NCBI GenBank assembly: GCA_027075275.1 | Contig: JALTBO010000098.1 | Location: 14,742-63,268, forward strand | Reading direction: 5' to 3' | Length of the DNA: 48,527 nt | From: Desulfurobacteriaceae bacterium | GTDB taxonomy: Bacteria > Aquificota > Aquificia > Desulfurobacteriales > Desulfurobacteriaceae | In this document: positions 38,009 to 47,781 of the stretch, piece by piece | Numbering within the stretch: position 1 is the stretch's first letter | Layout: each line of letters begins with the position of its first letter | Made by a program: the position numbers and the translations under genes | Notes under the pieces: generated by a model | What the model was told of the DNA's origin: nothing | What the model saw: only the letters and a program-made list of their open reading frames with translations | Database searches by the model: none

Positions 38009-39322
38009 TTGCTATCAAACTTAGGTTATTACTACAATGTATCAAAACTTCTTACTGAAATTACAAACTTAAGTGCGGTTTTTGATTCCTCTCTCAGGGG
38101 GCATAATCTCAGGGTATCTCTAATATCTCTGGCGCTGGCTACCAAACTCTCCTTTTCCCGAGAGTTTTTACTTAACGTTTTAGTTGCCTCTCTTTTCCAC
38201 GACATAGGTATTCTTTTTTTTAAGGAAAAAGAGCAGATTTCCCTTTTAAAGGAGGAGAACTATAGAGATAAAGCTATACATCTTCACGCAATAATTGGAT
38301 ATAAGCTCCTGAGTAGATCTCCTTTTTTTAAAGAGCCGGCAAAGATTATAAGGGACCACCACAGAACCTATGCTGAATTTATTTCTTCGCCCAAAAAATA
38401 CTCTTTTCCTTCTCAGATAATTTTTCTTGCAGACAGAATTGATGTATGGATAACCAATAAACTATCTCGGGGACATTCTCTTTTAGATGTATTAAGCTCA
38501 CTGAAAGCTAAACTGGAGAGGGGGAGAGGTACTCTTTTTAATCCTAAATTGCTTGATATTCTGGCAAATTTTTATTTTGATAGAGAGGCTTTCTGGTTTA
38601 ACGTTTATACTGAGGAAGATTATGTGAAGGAAACGGTTCTTGAGTGGCTGGACCGTCTTGATTTTACGATGAGCATTGAGGAGCTCCTCAAAACTGTTAA
38701 TCTTTTCGGTTTTATAATTGATTTTAAAAGCCCTTTCACTGCAACCCACTCCTCGGGAGTTGCTCAGACTGCAACCCATCTGGCCTCTTACTTTCATTTC
38801 TCTCAGGAGGAGCTCCGGAAAATGAAAATAGCCGGTTTCCTTCACGATATCGGGAAAATTCTTATCCCGGTTGAAATACTGGAAAAGCCGGCCCGTTTAA
38901 ACGATGATGAGTTTTTCCTGATGAAATCTCACGTTTATCACACTTACAGAATTCTAAAGCGGTTTATAAACGATGAAGATATTGTTAAATGGGCTTCTTA
39001 TCACCACGAAAAGCTTAACGGAAAAGGTTATCCTTTTAAGTTAAAGGCAAATCAGATACCTTTAGGTGCGAGAATTATGGCAGTTGCCGATATGTTTACC
39101 GCCCTTACCGAGGAGAGGCCTTACAAAAGGGCTATGACAAGTTCAGAAGCTCTAAGAATAGTGATTCAGTCTTCTGAGAAAGGGGAGCTGGATAAACAGG
39201 TTGTTTCTGTGCTTGCCAGAAACCTTTCTACAATTGATAAAAGCAGAAAAGTTGCACAGGAAAGGGCATCGGAGCTCTACCGGGAACTTGAAAGGGTAGT
39301 GAAGAATTTTGATTTAAAGTGA
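38009..39322 (+). CDS. HD-GYP domain protein with a second N-terminal HD-like domain
   Basis: N-half HDIGILFF..HLHAIIGYKLL..DHHRTY; C-half HDIGKILIPVEIL..HHEKLNGKGYP; start codon uncertain (TTG). Confidence 0.9.
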   Translation: MLSNLGYYYNVSKLLTEITNLSAVFDSSLRGHNLRVSLISLALATKLSFSREFLLNVLVASLFHDIGILFFKEKEQISLLKEENYRDKAIHLHAIIGYKLLSRSPFFKEPAKIIRDHHRTYAEFISSPKKYSFPSQIIFLADRIDVWITNKLSRGHSLLDVLSSLKAKLERGRGTLFNPKLLDILANFYFDREAFWFNVYTEEDYVKETVLEWLDRLDFTMSIEELLKTVNLFGFIIDFKSPFTATHSSGVAQTATHLASYFHFSQEELRKMKIAGFLHDIGKILIPVEILEKPARLNDDEFFLMKSHVYHTYRILKRFINDEDIVKWASYHHEKLNGKGYPFKLKANQIPLGARIMAVADMFTALTEERPYKRAMTSSEALRIVIQSSEKGELDKQVVSVLARNLSTIDKSRKVAQERASELYRELERVVKNFDLK

Positions 39323-40033
39323 TTCCTCAATTTCTGAAATAATCTTTTCTGCTGCCTCTTTTGGGTTGGGAGCTCCCGTTATCGGCCTCCCTATCACCAT
39401 GTAGTCTGTTCCAAGTTTAACAGCGTCTTTTGGGGTTACAACCCTCTTCTGGTCGTTCTTTGCAGCCCAGGTAGGTCTTATTCCCGGCGTAACCGTTATG
39501 AAGTCCTCTCCGAGGTTCTCCTTTATGAGCCTTACCTCTTTTGCAGAGCAGACAACTCCGTCAAGTCCTGCTTTCTTAGAGAGCTCCGCAAGCCTCAAAA
39601 CTTCATCTTCAACTGAAGACTCTATTCCAATACTTTTTAGGTCTTCTTCGTCCATACTCGTTAGAACGGTAACAGCTATGAGGAGTGGCCTCTCAACACC
39701 GATTTTTTCAGCGTATTCTCTGTTAAACTCTGCAACCTGTTTCAAGAACTCGTAGCCTCCGAGGGCGTGGACGTTGAACATCCAGACTCCAGCCTCTATA
39801 CCGACTCTGGCTGCAGACTTAACCGTATTTGGAATGTCAAGGTATTTGAGGTCTAAAAAAACTTTTTTTCCTCTCTTTGAAATCTCTTTAACAACCTCTA
39901 TTCCGCACCGGGAGAAGAGCTCTAGACCAACTTTGTAGTGGTTTACCGTATCTCCAAGTGTGTCAACTAAGTTAAGAGCCTTTTCGCACCTGTCAAAGTC
40001 AAGGGCTACGATTACCATCTCAGAGCTCCTCAA
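39314..40033 (-). CDS. pyrF: Orotidine 5'-phosphate decarboxylase
   Basis: VFLDLKYLDIPNTVKSA, VTPGIRP, YMVIGRPI. Confidence 0.96.
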   Translation of the reverse strand: MRSSEMVIVALDFDRCEKALNLVDTLGDTVNHYKVGLELFSRCGIEVVKEISKRGKKVFLDLKYLDIPNTVKSAARVGIEAGVWMFNVHALGGYEFLKQVAEFNREYAEKIGVERPLLIAVTVLTSMDEEDLKSIGIESSVEDEVLRLAELSKKAGLDGVVCSAKEVRLIKENLGEDFITVTPGIRPTWAAKNDQKRVVTPKDAVKLGTDYMVIGRPITGAPNPKEAAEKIISEIEESL

Positions 40034-41309
40034 TCATGCAGATGAAGGTGGGTTTTACTATCACGTCCAGCCTGTCTATTTCGGCTATTGCCCTATCTAT
40101 CTGCTCTTTTCTGGCAGGGTGGGTTGTCATAACTATCGGGACTCCACCCTCAAAGTCTAAACTCTTCTGGAGAGCACTCTTTATGCTTATCTGCTCTTTT
40201 CCAAGTATCTCTGCAATTTTTGCCAGAACGCCAGGTCTATCAACGGCTGTAAACCTTAAGTAGAAACTTGAAGTGAACTGATTTGGGGGTTTCAGGGGGA
40301 ACTCCTCCCTAACCTCTATCAAACATTCGGGAACATCGTAGGTATTTCCCAGAGCAACATCAACTATGTCTGAAACTACTGCGCTTGCCGTTGGCCTTCT
40401 ACCTGCACCTTTACCGTAGTAAAGGGTATCTCCCACAAAGTCTCCCTCTATCAGGCAGGCGTTGAATACTCCGTTAACGCTTGAGAGGATGTTCTCCTCT
40501 GGAATCATCGTTGGGTGAACCCTTACTTCAAGCTCTCCGTCTGTAGCTTTTGCTATTGCAAGGAGCTTAACAGAGTAGCCGAACTCCTCACGGGCTATCT
40601 CTATGTCTAAGGGGGTGAGCTCCCTTATCCCTTTAACAAAAACGTTTTCCGTTTTTACCCACCTGCAGTAGGCAAGGCTTGAGAGAATTGCGATTTTATG
40701 GGCTGCATCAAAACCTTCAACGTCTAGCGTCGGGTCTGCCTCTGCAAATCCTAACTCCTGAGCCTCTTTCAGGGCCGTTTCAAAACTTACCCCCTTCTGG
40801 CTCATCTCTGTAAGAATGAAGTTTGCCGTTCCGTTTATGATTCCGTAGATGGCTTCTACTCTGTTTCCTACAAGTCCTTCCCTTAGAGCCTTTATTACCG
40901 GTATTCCCCCTCCAACGCTTGCCTCAAACTTCAGCGAAACGCCGTTTTCCCTTGCCAGCTTAAAGAGCTCCTCTCCGTAGTCTGCAAGGAGTGCTTTGTT
41001 TGCCGTTATAACGTGTCTCTTCCTTTTTAGAGCTTCCTCTATTACCCTCTTTGCTACTCCCGTTCCCCCAATCAGCTCAACAACAGCATCGCATTGAACG
41101 TCAAGGGCTTTCAGGCCGTCGTTAAATATCTTCTCTTCTGGAACACCGAGGGCTTTCACTTTTTCGGTATCTCTATCTGCAACGAAGGCTATTTCAATAG
41201 GCTTTCCAATTCTTTTTCCTATCAGTTTTCGGTTTTTGAGAAGGAGCTCCACAACGCCGCCGCCAACAGTTCCGCAGCCGACGATTCCAACCTTGAAACT
41301 CTCCACCAC
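40020..41309 (-). CDS. hom: Homoserine dehydrogenase
   Basis: VGIVGCGTVGGGVVELL, FEASVGGGIPVIKALREGL, ACT domain at C-terminus. Confidence 0.97.
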   Translation of the reverse strand: MVESFKVGIVGCGTVGGGVVELLLKNRKLIGKRIGKPIEIAFVADRDTEKVKALGVPEEKIFNDGLKALDVQCDAVVELIGGTGVAKRVIEEALKRKRHVITANKALLADYGEELFKLARENGVSLKFEASVGGGIPVIKALREGLVGNRVEAIYGIINGTANFILTEMSQKGVSFETALKEAQELGFAEADPTLDVEGFDAAHKIAILSSLAYCRWVKTENVFVKGIRELTPLDIEIAREEFGYSVKLLAIAKATDGELEVRVHPTMIPEENILSSVNGVFNACLIEGDFVGDTLYYGKGAGRRPTASAVVSDIVDVALGNTYDVPECLIEVREEFPLKPPNQFTSSFYLRFTAVDRPGVLAKIAEILGKEQISIKSALQKSLDFEGGVPIVMTTHPARKEQIDRAIAEIDRLDVIVKPTFICMIEEL

Positions 41310-41320
41310 CTCCTCCGGAG

Positions 41321-42538
41321 TTAGACGTTGATGTTCCTCAAGCCATACTTTTCAAACGCCCTTTTAATTCCTCTAACAGCCTGCTTTATTCTCAGTTCGT
41401 TTTCAACCAGCGCAAATCTTACGTATTTATCTCCGTATTCCCCGAACCCTATTCCCGGAGAGACGGCAACCTTTCCGTCTAAAAGGAGCATCTTCGCAAA
41501 TTCCAGAGAGCCCATAGACTGGAACTTCTCAGGGATCTTTGCCCAGACGAACATCGTTGCCTTCGGCTTCTCAACGTGCCAACCTATACGGTTGAGGCCT
41601 TCAACAAGTGTATCTCTCCTGCTCTCATAGATCTTCCTGTACTCCTCAACACAGGACTGGTCTCCTTTCAGGGCTATAATCGCCGCTATCTGAATGGGCT
41701 GAAACATCCCGTAGTCCAAGTAACTCTTCATTCTGTATAGGGCATGGATTATCTCCTTATTTCCGGCGGCAAAACCTACCCTCCAGCCTGCCATTGAGTA
41801 AGTTTTTGAAAGGGAGTAGAACTCAACGGCAACTTCTTTTGCTCCTTTTACCTGAAGGATGCTTGGGGGAACGTAGCCGTCAAAAGCTATTTCTGCGTAG
41901 GCAAGGTCCTGAATTACTATCAGTTTGTTCTCTTTCGCAAAGTCAACGATCTTTTCAAAGAAAGGAAGTTCAACGGTTGCCGTTGTAGGGTTGTGGGGAA
42001 AGTTCAAAATTAAGACCTTTGGCCTTGGCCAGCTCTCTTTGTAAGCCTTCACAATGGATTCAAAAAATGCCTCTTCGTCAAAACCTTCGTCTGTAAGGAT
42101 GGGAACGCTCCGGACGTCTCCACCGGCGATGATTATTGAGTAGGGGTGAATCGGATACGCCGGAGTTGGAACTATTGCTACGTCTCCCGGGTTTATGAGT
42201 GTAAGCGCTAAGTGGGCAAGTCCCTCTTTTGATCCAATTGTTGTAATAACTTCAGTTTCAGGGTCTAAGTCAACGTCATACTTCCTCTTATACCAGAGGG
42301 CTAAGGCCTCTCTCAGTTTGAAAAGGCCTTTTGTCTGGGAATACCTGTGGTTTTTCGGGTTCTGTGCAGCTTCACAGAGCTTGTCAACGATGTGCTGGGG
42401 GGTAGGAAGGTCAGGGTTTCCCATTCCAAGATCAACGATGTCCTCTCCTGCCCTCCTTAACTTCATCTTAAGGTCGTTGACAACTGCGAAAACGTAAGGT
42501 GGAAGTCTGTCTATTCTTGCAAACTGGAACTGAGGCAT
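41321..42538 (-). CDS. Class I/II PLP aminotransferase (AlaC/LL-DAP-aminotransferase-like)
   Basis: [37 protein letters not shown]. Confidence 0.93.
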   Translation of the reverse strand: MPQFQFARIDRLPPYVFAVVNDLKMKLRRAGEDIVDLGMGNPDLPTPQHIVDKLCEAAQNPKNHRYSQTKGLFKLREALALWYKRKYDVDLDPETEVITTIGSKEGLAHLALTLINPGDVAIVPTPAYPIHPYSIIIAGGDVRSVPILTDEGFDEEAFFESIVKAYKESWPRPKVLILNFPHNPTTATVELPFFEKIVDFAKENKLIVIQDLAYAEIAFDGYVPPSILQVKGAKEVAVEFYSLSKTYSMAGWRVGFAAGNKEIIHALYRMKSYLDYGMFQPIQIAAIIALKGDQSCVEEYRKIYESRRDTLVEGLNRIGWHVEKPKATMFVWAKIPEKFQSMGSLEFAKMLLLDGKVAVSPGIGFGEYGDKYVRFALVENELRIKQAVRGIKRAFEKYGLRNINV

Positions 42539-42586
42539 TTTTTTACTCCTACCTTTGAGTAAGACCTAATTATACAGCCCTTTTGT

Positions 42587-42783
42587 TAGAATTTGGCTGC
42601 ACGGGTGAACGGGAAGTCCGGTGAGAGTCCGGCGCTGTCCCCGCAACCGTGAGCAGGGAATAACCGGGCCTTTGCCACTGGAGCAGAGAGGTTAAAAGCC
42701 GCTGCTCCGGGAAGGTACTGGCCTTTAAGAACCCTGCGAGCCGGGAGACCGGCCCGTGCGAAAACTCATCTGCCCTGCGGGGG
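42587..42783 (+). ncRNA. Cobalamin riboswitch
   Basis: acgGGTGaacgGGAAGTCCGGTGAGAGTCCGGCGCTGTCCCCGCAACCGT and B12-box-like GCCACTGG...GGGAAGG; directly upstream of btu genes. Confidence 0.95.
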
Positions 42784-42802
42784 TTCGGGGCAGGGAGGTG
42801 GA

Positions 42803-43558
42803 GTGAGAAGGGTATTCTTTTGCCTTTTAACGGTTTTCCTCCTTACGCTGAACAGTTTTGGGTTTGACAGGGTTGTTTCCCTCTCTCCGGCCCTTACCGA
42901 CATTATCGCTTACGTTGGAGCAGAGAAGAAGTTAATCGGCGTAACAGTTTTCTGTTCGGGAAAGGTCTGTAAAGGGAAGGAGAGGGTTGGAGGAATTGTA
43001 AACCCGAATATTGAGAGAATTTACAGTCTCCATCCAGATCTGATTGTTGCTACAACGATGACTCCCAAAAGGAACATTGAAGCCTTAAAACGCTTGGGTT
43101 TAAAGATTCTTATTTTCAGACTTGTTTCCCTTGAAGATGTAGTTGATGCTACCGGGAGACTGGGGGAGCTCCTTGAAGGAGATGGGGCAAAGGGGAGGGA
43201 ACTTTTAAGAAGAATAAGAGAGGGAGCTCTCCCTCTCTCCCGGTGTTTAAAGGGAAAGAAGGTTGTTGTCGTTATCTCTTTAAGGCCTTTGTATGTAGCA
43301 GGGAGCAGGAGCTATTTAGGTGAAATCCTTGAGCTGGCTAAAGCAGAGGTTGTTCCAGATACAACGTTTTCCGCTATCTCTTACGAAGCCCTTATGAGGC
43401 TTAAGCCAGACCTGATTCTCTATATAGGGAAGGAAAATTTCCAGTTTCCGGAAGAGTTTAAAGTGGTAGGAGTTAGCCCGTCTGATTACCTTCTCCATCC
43501 GAGTCCTCAAATCCTTAAGGGTATTGGGGAGCTCCGGAGGGCAATTTGCGGAAAGTAG
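42803..43558 (+). CDS. btuF: Cobalamin-type ABC transporter substrate-binding protein
   Basis: DRVVSLSPALTDIIAYVGAEKKLIGVT; riboswitch context. Confidence 0.9.
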   Translation: MRRVFFCLLTVFLLTLNSFGFDRVVSLSPALTDIIAYVGAEKKLIGVTVFCSGKVCKGKERVGGIVNPNIERIYSLHPDLIVATTMTPKRNIEALKRLGLKILIFRLVSLEDVVDATGRLGELLEGDGAKGRELLRRIREGALPLSRCLKGKKVVVVISLRPLYVAGSRSYLGEILELAKAEVVPDTTFSAISYEALMRLKPDLILYIGKENFQFPEEFKVVGVSPSDYLLHPSPQILKGIGELRRAICGK

Positions 43559-44448
43559 TTCTTTCCCTTTTAATGGTTCTTCCTCCTCTCCTTCTCCTTT
43601 TTTGGGGTTCCCCACCGAAGGAAATTGTTGTATCCCTTAGATTTCCTGAACTCCTGCTCTCTTTTGGTTTTGGTGGTTCCCTTGCCGCCGCCGGAGCTGT
43701 TTTTCAGGGAACGTTGAAAAATCCACTGGCAGAACCTTATACTCTGGGAACTGCTGCCGGGGCTGCCCTTGGAGCAGCTGTGGCCTCGGTTATGGGATTT
43801 CCTGTTGAGTGGGGAGCTCTCTCTGGAGGCCTCTTTTCCGTTCTTCTCATACTTCTCTCTTTCAGGCTCTTTAGCGACCCTCTTTCCGTTCTCCTCTTTG
43901 GTGTCGGTTTAACTGCGTTCTTCTCAGCCTTAATCCTGTTTCTTTACGCCCTTTTTCCTGTCTATACCCTTCAGGAGGCGCTTCTCTTTACCCTTGGCTA
44001 CATTACGCCGGTTGAAATTTCAGTTGCCCTTTTCCTCTTTCTTGTCTCGCTTGTTTTTCTGTTTCTCCTTACTGCCCGTTCAAAGAGTTTAGACCTTCTC
44101 TCTTTGGGAGATGAAACGGCCTTCTTCTCAGGAATCAATCCGGGAAGGGAGAGGTTTCTCCTTCTGGTTCTCTCCTCTTTCCCCGTTTCACTTTTTATAG
44201 CCTACTGCGGAGTTGTCGGCTTTGTGGGAATTGTCATTCCCCACGCTGTTCGGTTTTTAGGTTACAGGACAGGAAAACTCCTTCTTCCCGTCTCTTTCCT
44301 TGTAGGTGGTAGTGTTTTAACGCTCTCACAATGGCTTGCAAGAACGCTCCTCTACCCGACGGTTCTTCCGGCCGGAGTTGTTACAGCCCTTTTAGGAGTT
44401 CCCCTCTTTCTCTACATCCTCTGGAGGTATACAGGTGGTAGAAGTTAG
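43546..44448 (+). CDS. btuC: FecCD/BtuC-family ABC permease
   Basis: LAAAGAVFQGTLKNPLAEPYTLGTAAGAALGA, VGFVGIVIPHAVRFL. Confidence 0.93.
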   Translation: MRKVVLSLLMVLPPLLLLFWGSPPKEIVVSLRFPELLLSFGFGGSLAAAGAVFQGTLKNPLAEPYTLGTAAGAALGAAVASVMGFPVEWGALSGGLFSVLLILLSFRLFSDPLSVLLFGVGLTAFFSALILFLYALFPVYTLQEALLFTLGYITPVEISVALFLFLVSLVFLFLLTARSKSLDLLSLGDETAFFSGINPGRERFLLLVLSSFPVSLFIAYCGVVGFVGIVIPHAVRFLGYRTGKLLLPVSFLVGGSVLTLSQWLARTLLYPTVLPAGVVTALLGVPLFLYILWRYTGGRS

Positions 44449-45136
44449 GGAGCTCTCCTTCGGTATTCTGAAAGATGTCTCCTTTACCGTTCCAGAGGGT
44501 TCCGTTGTTGGAGTTGTTGGGAAAAACGGAGCTGGAAAGACGACTCTTTTAAAGTGTTTGGGTGGTTTCTACAGCTATTCTGGGAGTGTAAAGGTTAACG
44601 GAAAAGAGGTGAGGGAGCTCCCACCGGAGGAGCGAGTAAAAGCAGTCAACTACCTGCCTCAGGACTTCTACCACCCGTTTCCATTTACAGTTTACGAGTT
44701 TCTCTCGTCTACAACAGGAAAGAGAGATGAAGAGATAGAGGAAGTTCTCAGCCACCTTGGAATTTCAGCTTTCAGGAACAGGCTCTTAAACGGCCTGAGC
44801 GGAGGAGAAAAGGTTAAGGTTCACCTTTCAAGGCTCCTTCTGATAGACCCTGAAGTTTACCTACTGGACGAGCCCGTTGCTTACTTAGACGTTTCTGTTG
44901 TTCCTTTAATCGGAGAGCTTGTCAGGGAAATCTCTAAAAGGGGAAAAACTGTCTTTATTACTTCACACGATATCGGTTTCCTCTACGAACTCTGCCAGCT
45001 GTTTGTGGGGGTAAGAGAGGGGGAGCTCCGTCTGTTTGGAAGTGGAGGGGAGCTCCTTAGAAAAAGCCGTGAAATTTTTGGCGTTGAACTGAGAGCCTTT
45101 GAGTGCAACGGAGAGACTTTCATAAAAACCGTTTAA
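44435..45136 (+). CDS. btuD: Cobalamin/iron-siderophore ABC transporter ATPase
   Basis: VGKNGAGKTTLLKCL Walker A, LSGGEKVKVHLSRLLLIDPEVYLLDEP. Confidence 0.94.
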   Translation: MVEVRELSFGILKDVSFTVPEGSVVGVVGKNGAGKTTLLKCLGGFYSYSGSVKVNGKEVRELPPEERVKAVNYLPQDFYHPFPFTVYEFLSSTTGKRDEEIEEVLSHLGISAFRNRLLNGLSGGEKVKVHLSRLLLIDPEVYLLDEPVAYLDVSVVPLIGELVREISKRGKTVFITSHDIGFLYELCQLFVGVREGELRLFGSGGELLRKSREIFGVELRAFECNGETFIKTV

Positions 45137-45147
45137 GGAGGTGAAAA

Positions 45148-46950
45148 GTGAGGAGATTTTTAACTGTTGCAACTCTTTTAGCCCTGTCGGTTCCTGCTTT
45201 TGCCCAGAGTAATGAACCGGAGGTAACGGTAACCGCCACAAGGGTTTCAGTTCCAGTTGAAAACGTTGGAGACGACGTTGACATCATTACACAGGAACAG
45301 ATAAAAGAGATGGGCTTTACCTCAATAACAGATGTTCTTAAATACGTTGCTGGATTAACTATCTCATCAAATGGAGGCCCCGGTCAAACAACGAGTCTTT
45401 ACATGTTAGGTCTTCCAACAAAGCACATTCTTTTAATGATTGACGGTGTTCCTGTTTACGATCCATCTACGACAAACGGTCAACCAAATTTGGCATATAT
45501 AGATTTAAGCAACGTTGATAGGATAGAGGTTTTAAAGGGACCTCAGGGAGCTCTCTACGGCTCCGATGCAGTTGCCGGTGTGATAAATATCATTACAAAA
45601 AAACCTAAAAAAAGCACGATTTCTTTGAATTTTGAGGGAGGTAAGTATAAAACTTTTAAAGAGCGTATTTACTCGGCTTTAAAACTTAAAAATGGTTTTC
45701 TTTCTTTCACCGGTGAAGGTTTTAAGACAAACGGTTTTAGTGCTACTAATAAGAAATCTTATTCCTACGAGCCTGATAACGACGGTTACAGATATAAAAC
45801 AGGCTGGTTTAGTTTCGGATGGAATCCCATTTCCAGAGTTAAGATAACAGGAAATCTGAAGATGAAAGGGGGTTCTGCAGATTATGATTCTTCTTCTGTT
45901 TCGGCAGCTAAAACATCTTTTAATCAGTTCTTTGCTAATTTAAAGGTGGATACCATTCTAACGGATAAGCTTACTGTTTCTACGCTACTGGGAAATAATA
46001 GAGAGTTAAGAAATTACGGAAGTGATTATATAGGTATTGTTAGATACTTCTCATTTCAACCTGTTTACTACCTGACAGATAATCTTTTCATTACCGGTGG
46101 AGCTAACTACAGACAGGAGAAAGCAGAAATACCATCAAAACATGCAGTAAACTTGAAATCCCTCTTTTTAGAGGCGCACAGCGAATACTACGGTTTTTAT
46201 CTGACCGGAGCTGTAAGAAGGGATTTTCACAGCACCTTTGGAGATAAGACAACCTATAAAGTTTCTGCAGCTTACGGAGTTGAGAAGACGAGAACGACTT
46301 TTAAGGGAGAGTACGGAACAGGATTTAGAGCTCCCTCTATCTTCCAGCTTTACGGCTACGGTGGAAATGAGAATCTTAAAGCTGAAACAAGTGAAGGCTG
46401 GATTGTAGGTATTAAACAGTCTGTTCCAGAAGTTCATGGAGTTGAAACCTCTTTTGAAGTTGATTACTTCAAGAACCACGTCTGGAATATTATTGATTGG
46501 GATTTCAACCTTCCTGTAACTTCCTGGGGAGGTTATAGAAATTACAAGAAAGCCATTACTGAGGGTGTAGAAATAAAGCTTAACGTTAAACCCTGCAGGT
46601 ATTTCTCCATTTTTGGTAACTATACCCATACAAGGGCGAAAGAGTTTGATGGCGTTACCTGGAGTAGGCTTGCAAGAAGGCCGAAGTTCAACTATACCGT
46701 TGGTCTAAAAAGTGGGTATAAAAATATTAAGTTCTCTGTATGGGCTCTTCATTACTCCGATAGAGAAGATACAAACGGTAAAACTCTTGGCGGATTCACA
46801 ACCTACAACTGCTACGTTTCCTACGCGCTCAACGACAGGGTTAACATCTACGCTAAAGGTGTAAACCTTACAGATAAAGACTACGAGCTTGCCTACGGCT
46901 ACAACACTATGGGGAGAGCTCTCTTTATCGGAACCGATTTCAAGTTTTAA
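45148..46950 (+). CDS. btuB: TonB-dependent outer-membrane receptor, BtuB-like
   Basis: VTVTATRVSVPVENVGDDVDIITQEQIKEMGF, LKGPQGALYGSDAVAGVINIITKK; ends in Phe. Confidence 0.93.
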   Translation: MRRFLTVATLLALSVPAFAQSNEPEVTVTATRVSVPVENVGDDVDIITQEQIKEMGFTSITDVLKYVAGLTISSNGGPGQTTSLYMLGLPTKHILLMIDGVPVYDPSTTNGQPNLAYIDLSNVDRIEVLKGPQGALYGSDAVAGVINIITKKPKKSTISLNFEGGKYKTFKERIYSALKLKNGFLSFTGEGFKTNGFSATNKKSYSYEPDNDGYRYKTGWFSFGWNPISRVKITGNLKMKGGSADYDSSSVSAAKTSFNQFFANLKVDTILTDKLTVSTLLGNNRELRNYGSDYIGIVRYFSFQPVYYLTDNLFITGGANYRQEKAEIPSKHAVNLKSLFLEAHSEYYGFYLTGAVRRDFHSTFGDKTTYKVSAAYGVEKTRTTFKGEYGTGFRAPSIFQLYGYGGNENLKAETSEGWIVGIKQSVPEVHGVETSFEVDYFKNHVWNIIDWDFNLPVTSWGGYRNYKKAITEGVEIKLNVKPCRYFSIFGNYTHTRAKEFDGVTWSRLARRPKFNYTVGLKSGYKNIKFSVWALHYSDREDTNGKTLGGFTTYNCYVSYALNDRVNIYAKGVNLTDKDYELAYGYNTMGRALFIGTDFKF

Positions 46951-46960
46951 CTCCTTTTTG

Positions 46961-46974
46961 GGGGCTCCTGCCCC
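46961..46974 (+). terminator. GGGGC-TCCT-GCCCC hairpin abutting a TATAAT box
   Basis: Read directly: GGGGGCTCCTGCCCCGCTATAATTTTCCCTATG. Confidence 0.45.
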
Positions 46975-46989
46975 GCTATAATTTTCCCT

Positions 46990-47781
46990 ATGGGAAAGAG
47001 AGTTCTGATTGCAGGGGCTTCAGGTTTTATAGGTTCCCACACGGTTAAAGCTTTATCTGAAAGGGGTTATAAGCCCATTCTCATCTCAAGGAACCCTGAA
47101 AAACTTAGAGGAAAATTTCCAGAGTTTTCCGTCTTCTCCCTTTCAGAGCTTGAAAAGGCCTTTTCGCTTAAACCCTTTGCAGTTGTTAATTCCGTTGGGA
47201 TTTTAAAAGAGGAAGGCTCAACCTACGAGGAAGTTCACGTTGAGCTCACAAGGAAACTTGTGGAGCTCTCTAAGAAGCACAGCGTTGAGAAGTTCGTCCA
47301 GATTTCAGCCCTTGGAACGTCGCCGGAAGAGAAGAGCCGCTACTTTAAGACGAAGTGGGTAGCTGAGGAGATTGTTAGAAATAGTGGAATTCTATACGCA
47401 ATCTTAAGACCTTCAATAGTTCTTGGAAAAGGGCAGAAGCTCTACGACGATTTAAGGAAGCTTTCACGGTTTCTTCCGATTCTGGGAGTTCCCCGTATGA
47501 AAGTCCAGCCCGTTAAAGTAGAGAAAGTTGTTGAAGCAGTTTTGAAAGCCGTTGAGTGTCAGATATCCGGAACCGTTGAACTCTGCGGAGATGAGGTTCT
47601 TACAATGGGGGAGCTCTTCAGGAGAGTTTTGAAAGAGATGGGGATAAAGAGACCTGTTGTTGAAGTTCCAAAAGTTTTCCTGTTTCCTTTTGCCGTTTTG
47701 GGAATTGGAGGCCTTGACTTAGAGCAGTTTAAGATGATTAAAGACAACACCTGTGGAGGAAAAGTTGGAAAGGTTAGATGA
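46990..47781 (+). CDS. NAD(P)-binding atypical SDR (NDUFA9/complex-I-like family)
   Basis: VLIAGASGFIGSHTVKALSERGYKPILISRNPEKL. Confidence 0.9.
   Translation: MGKRVLIAGASGFIGSHTVKALSERGYKPILISRNPEKLRGKFPEFSVFSLSELEKAFSLKPFAVVNSVGILKEEGSTYEEVHVELTRKLVELSKKHSVEKFVQISALGTSPEEKSRYFKTKWVAEEIVRNSGILYAILRPSIVLGKGQKLYDDLRKLSRFLPILGVPRMKVQPVKVEKVVEAVLKAVECQISGTVELCGDEVLTMGELFRRVLKEMGIKRPVVEVPKVFLFPFAVLGIGGLDLEQFKMIKDNTCGGKVGKVR

Noticed and set aside
42587-42783. Structured GC-rich RNA before btuF as novel
   Set aside because: Matches the well-known cobalamin riboswitch consensus and context.
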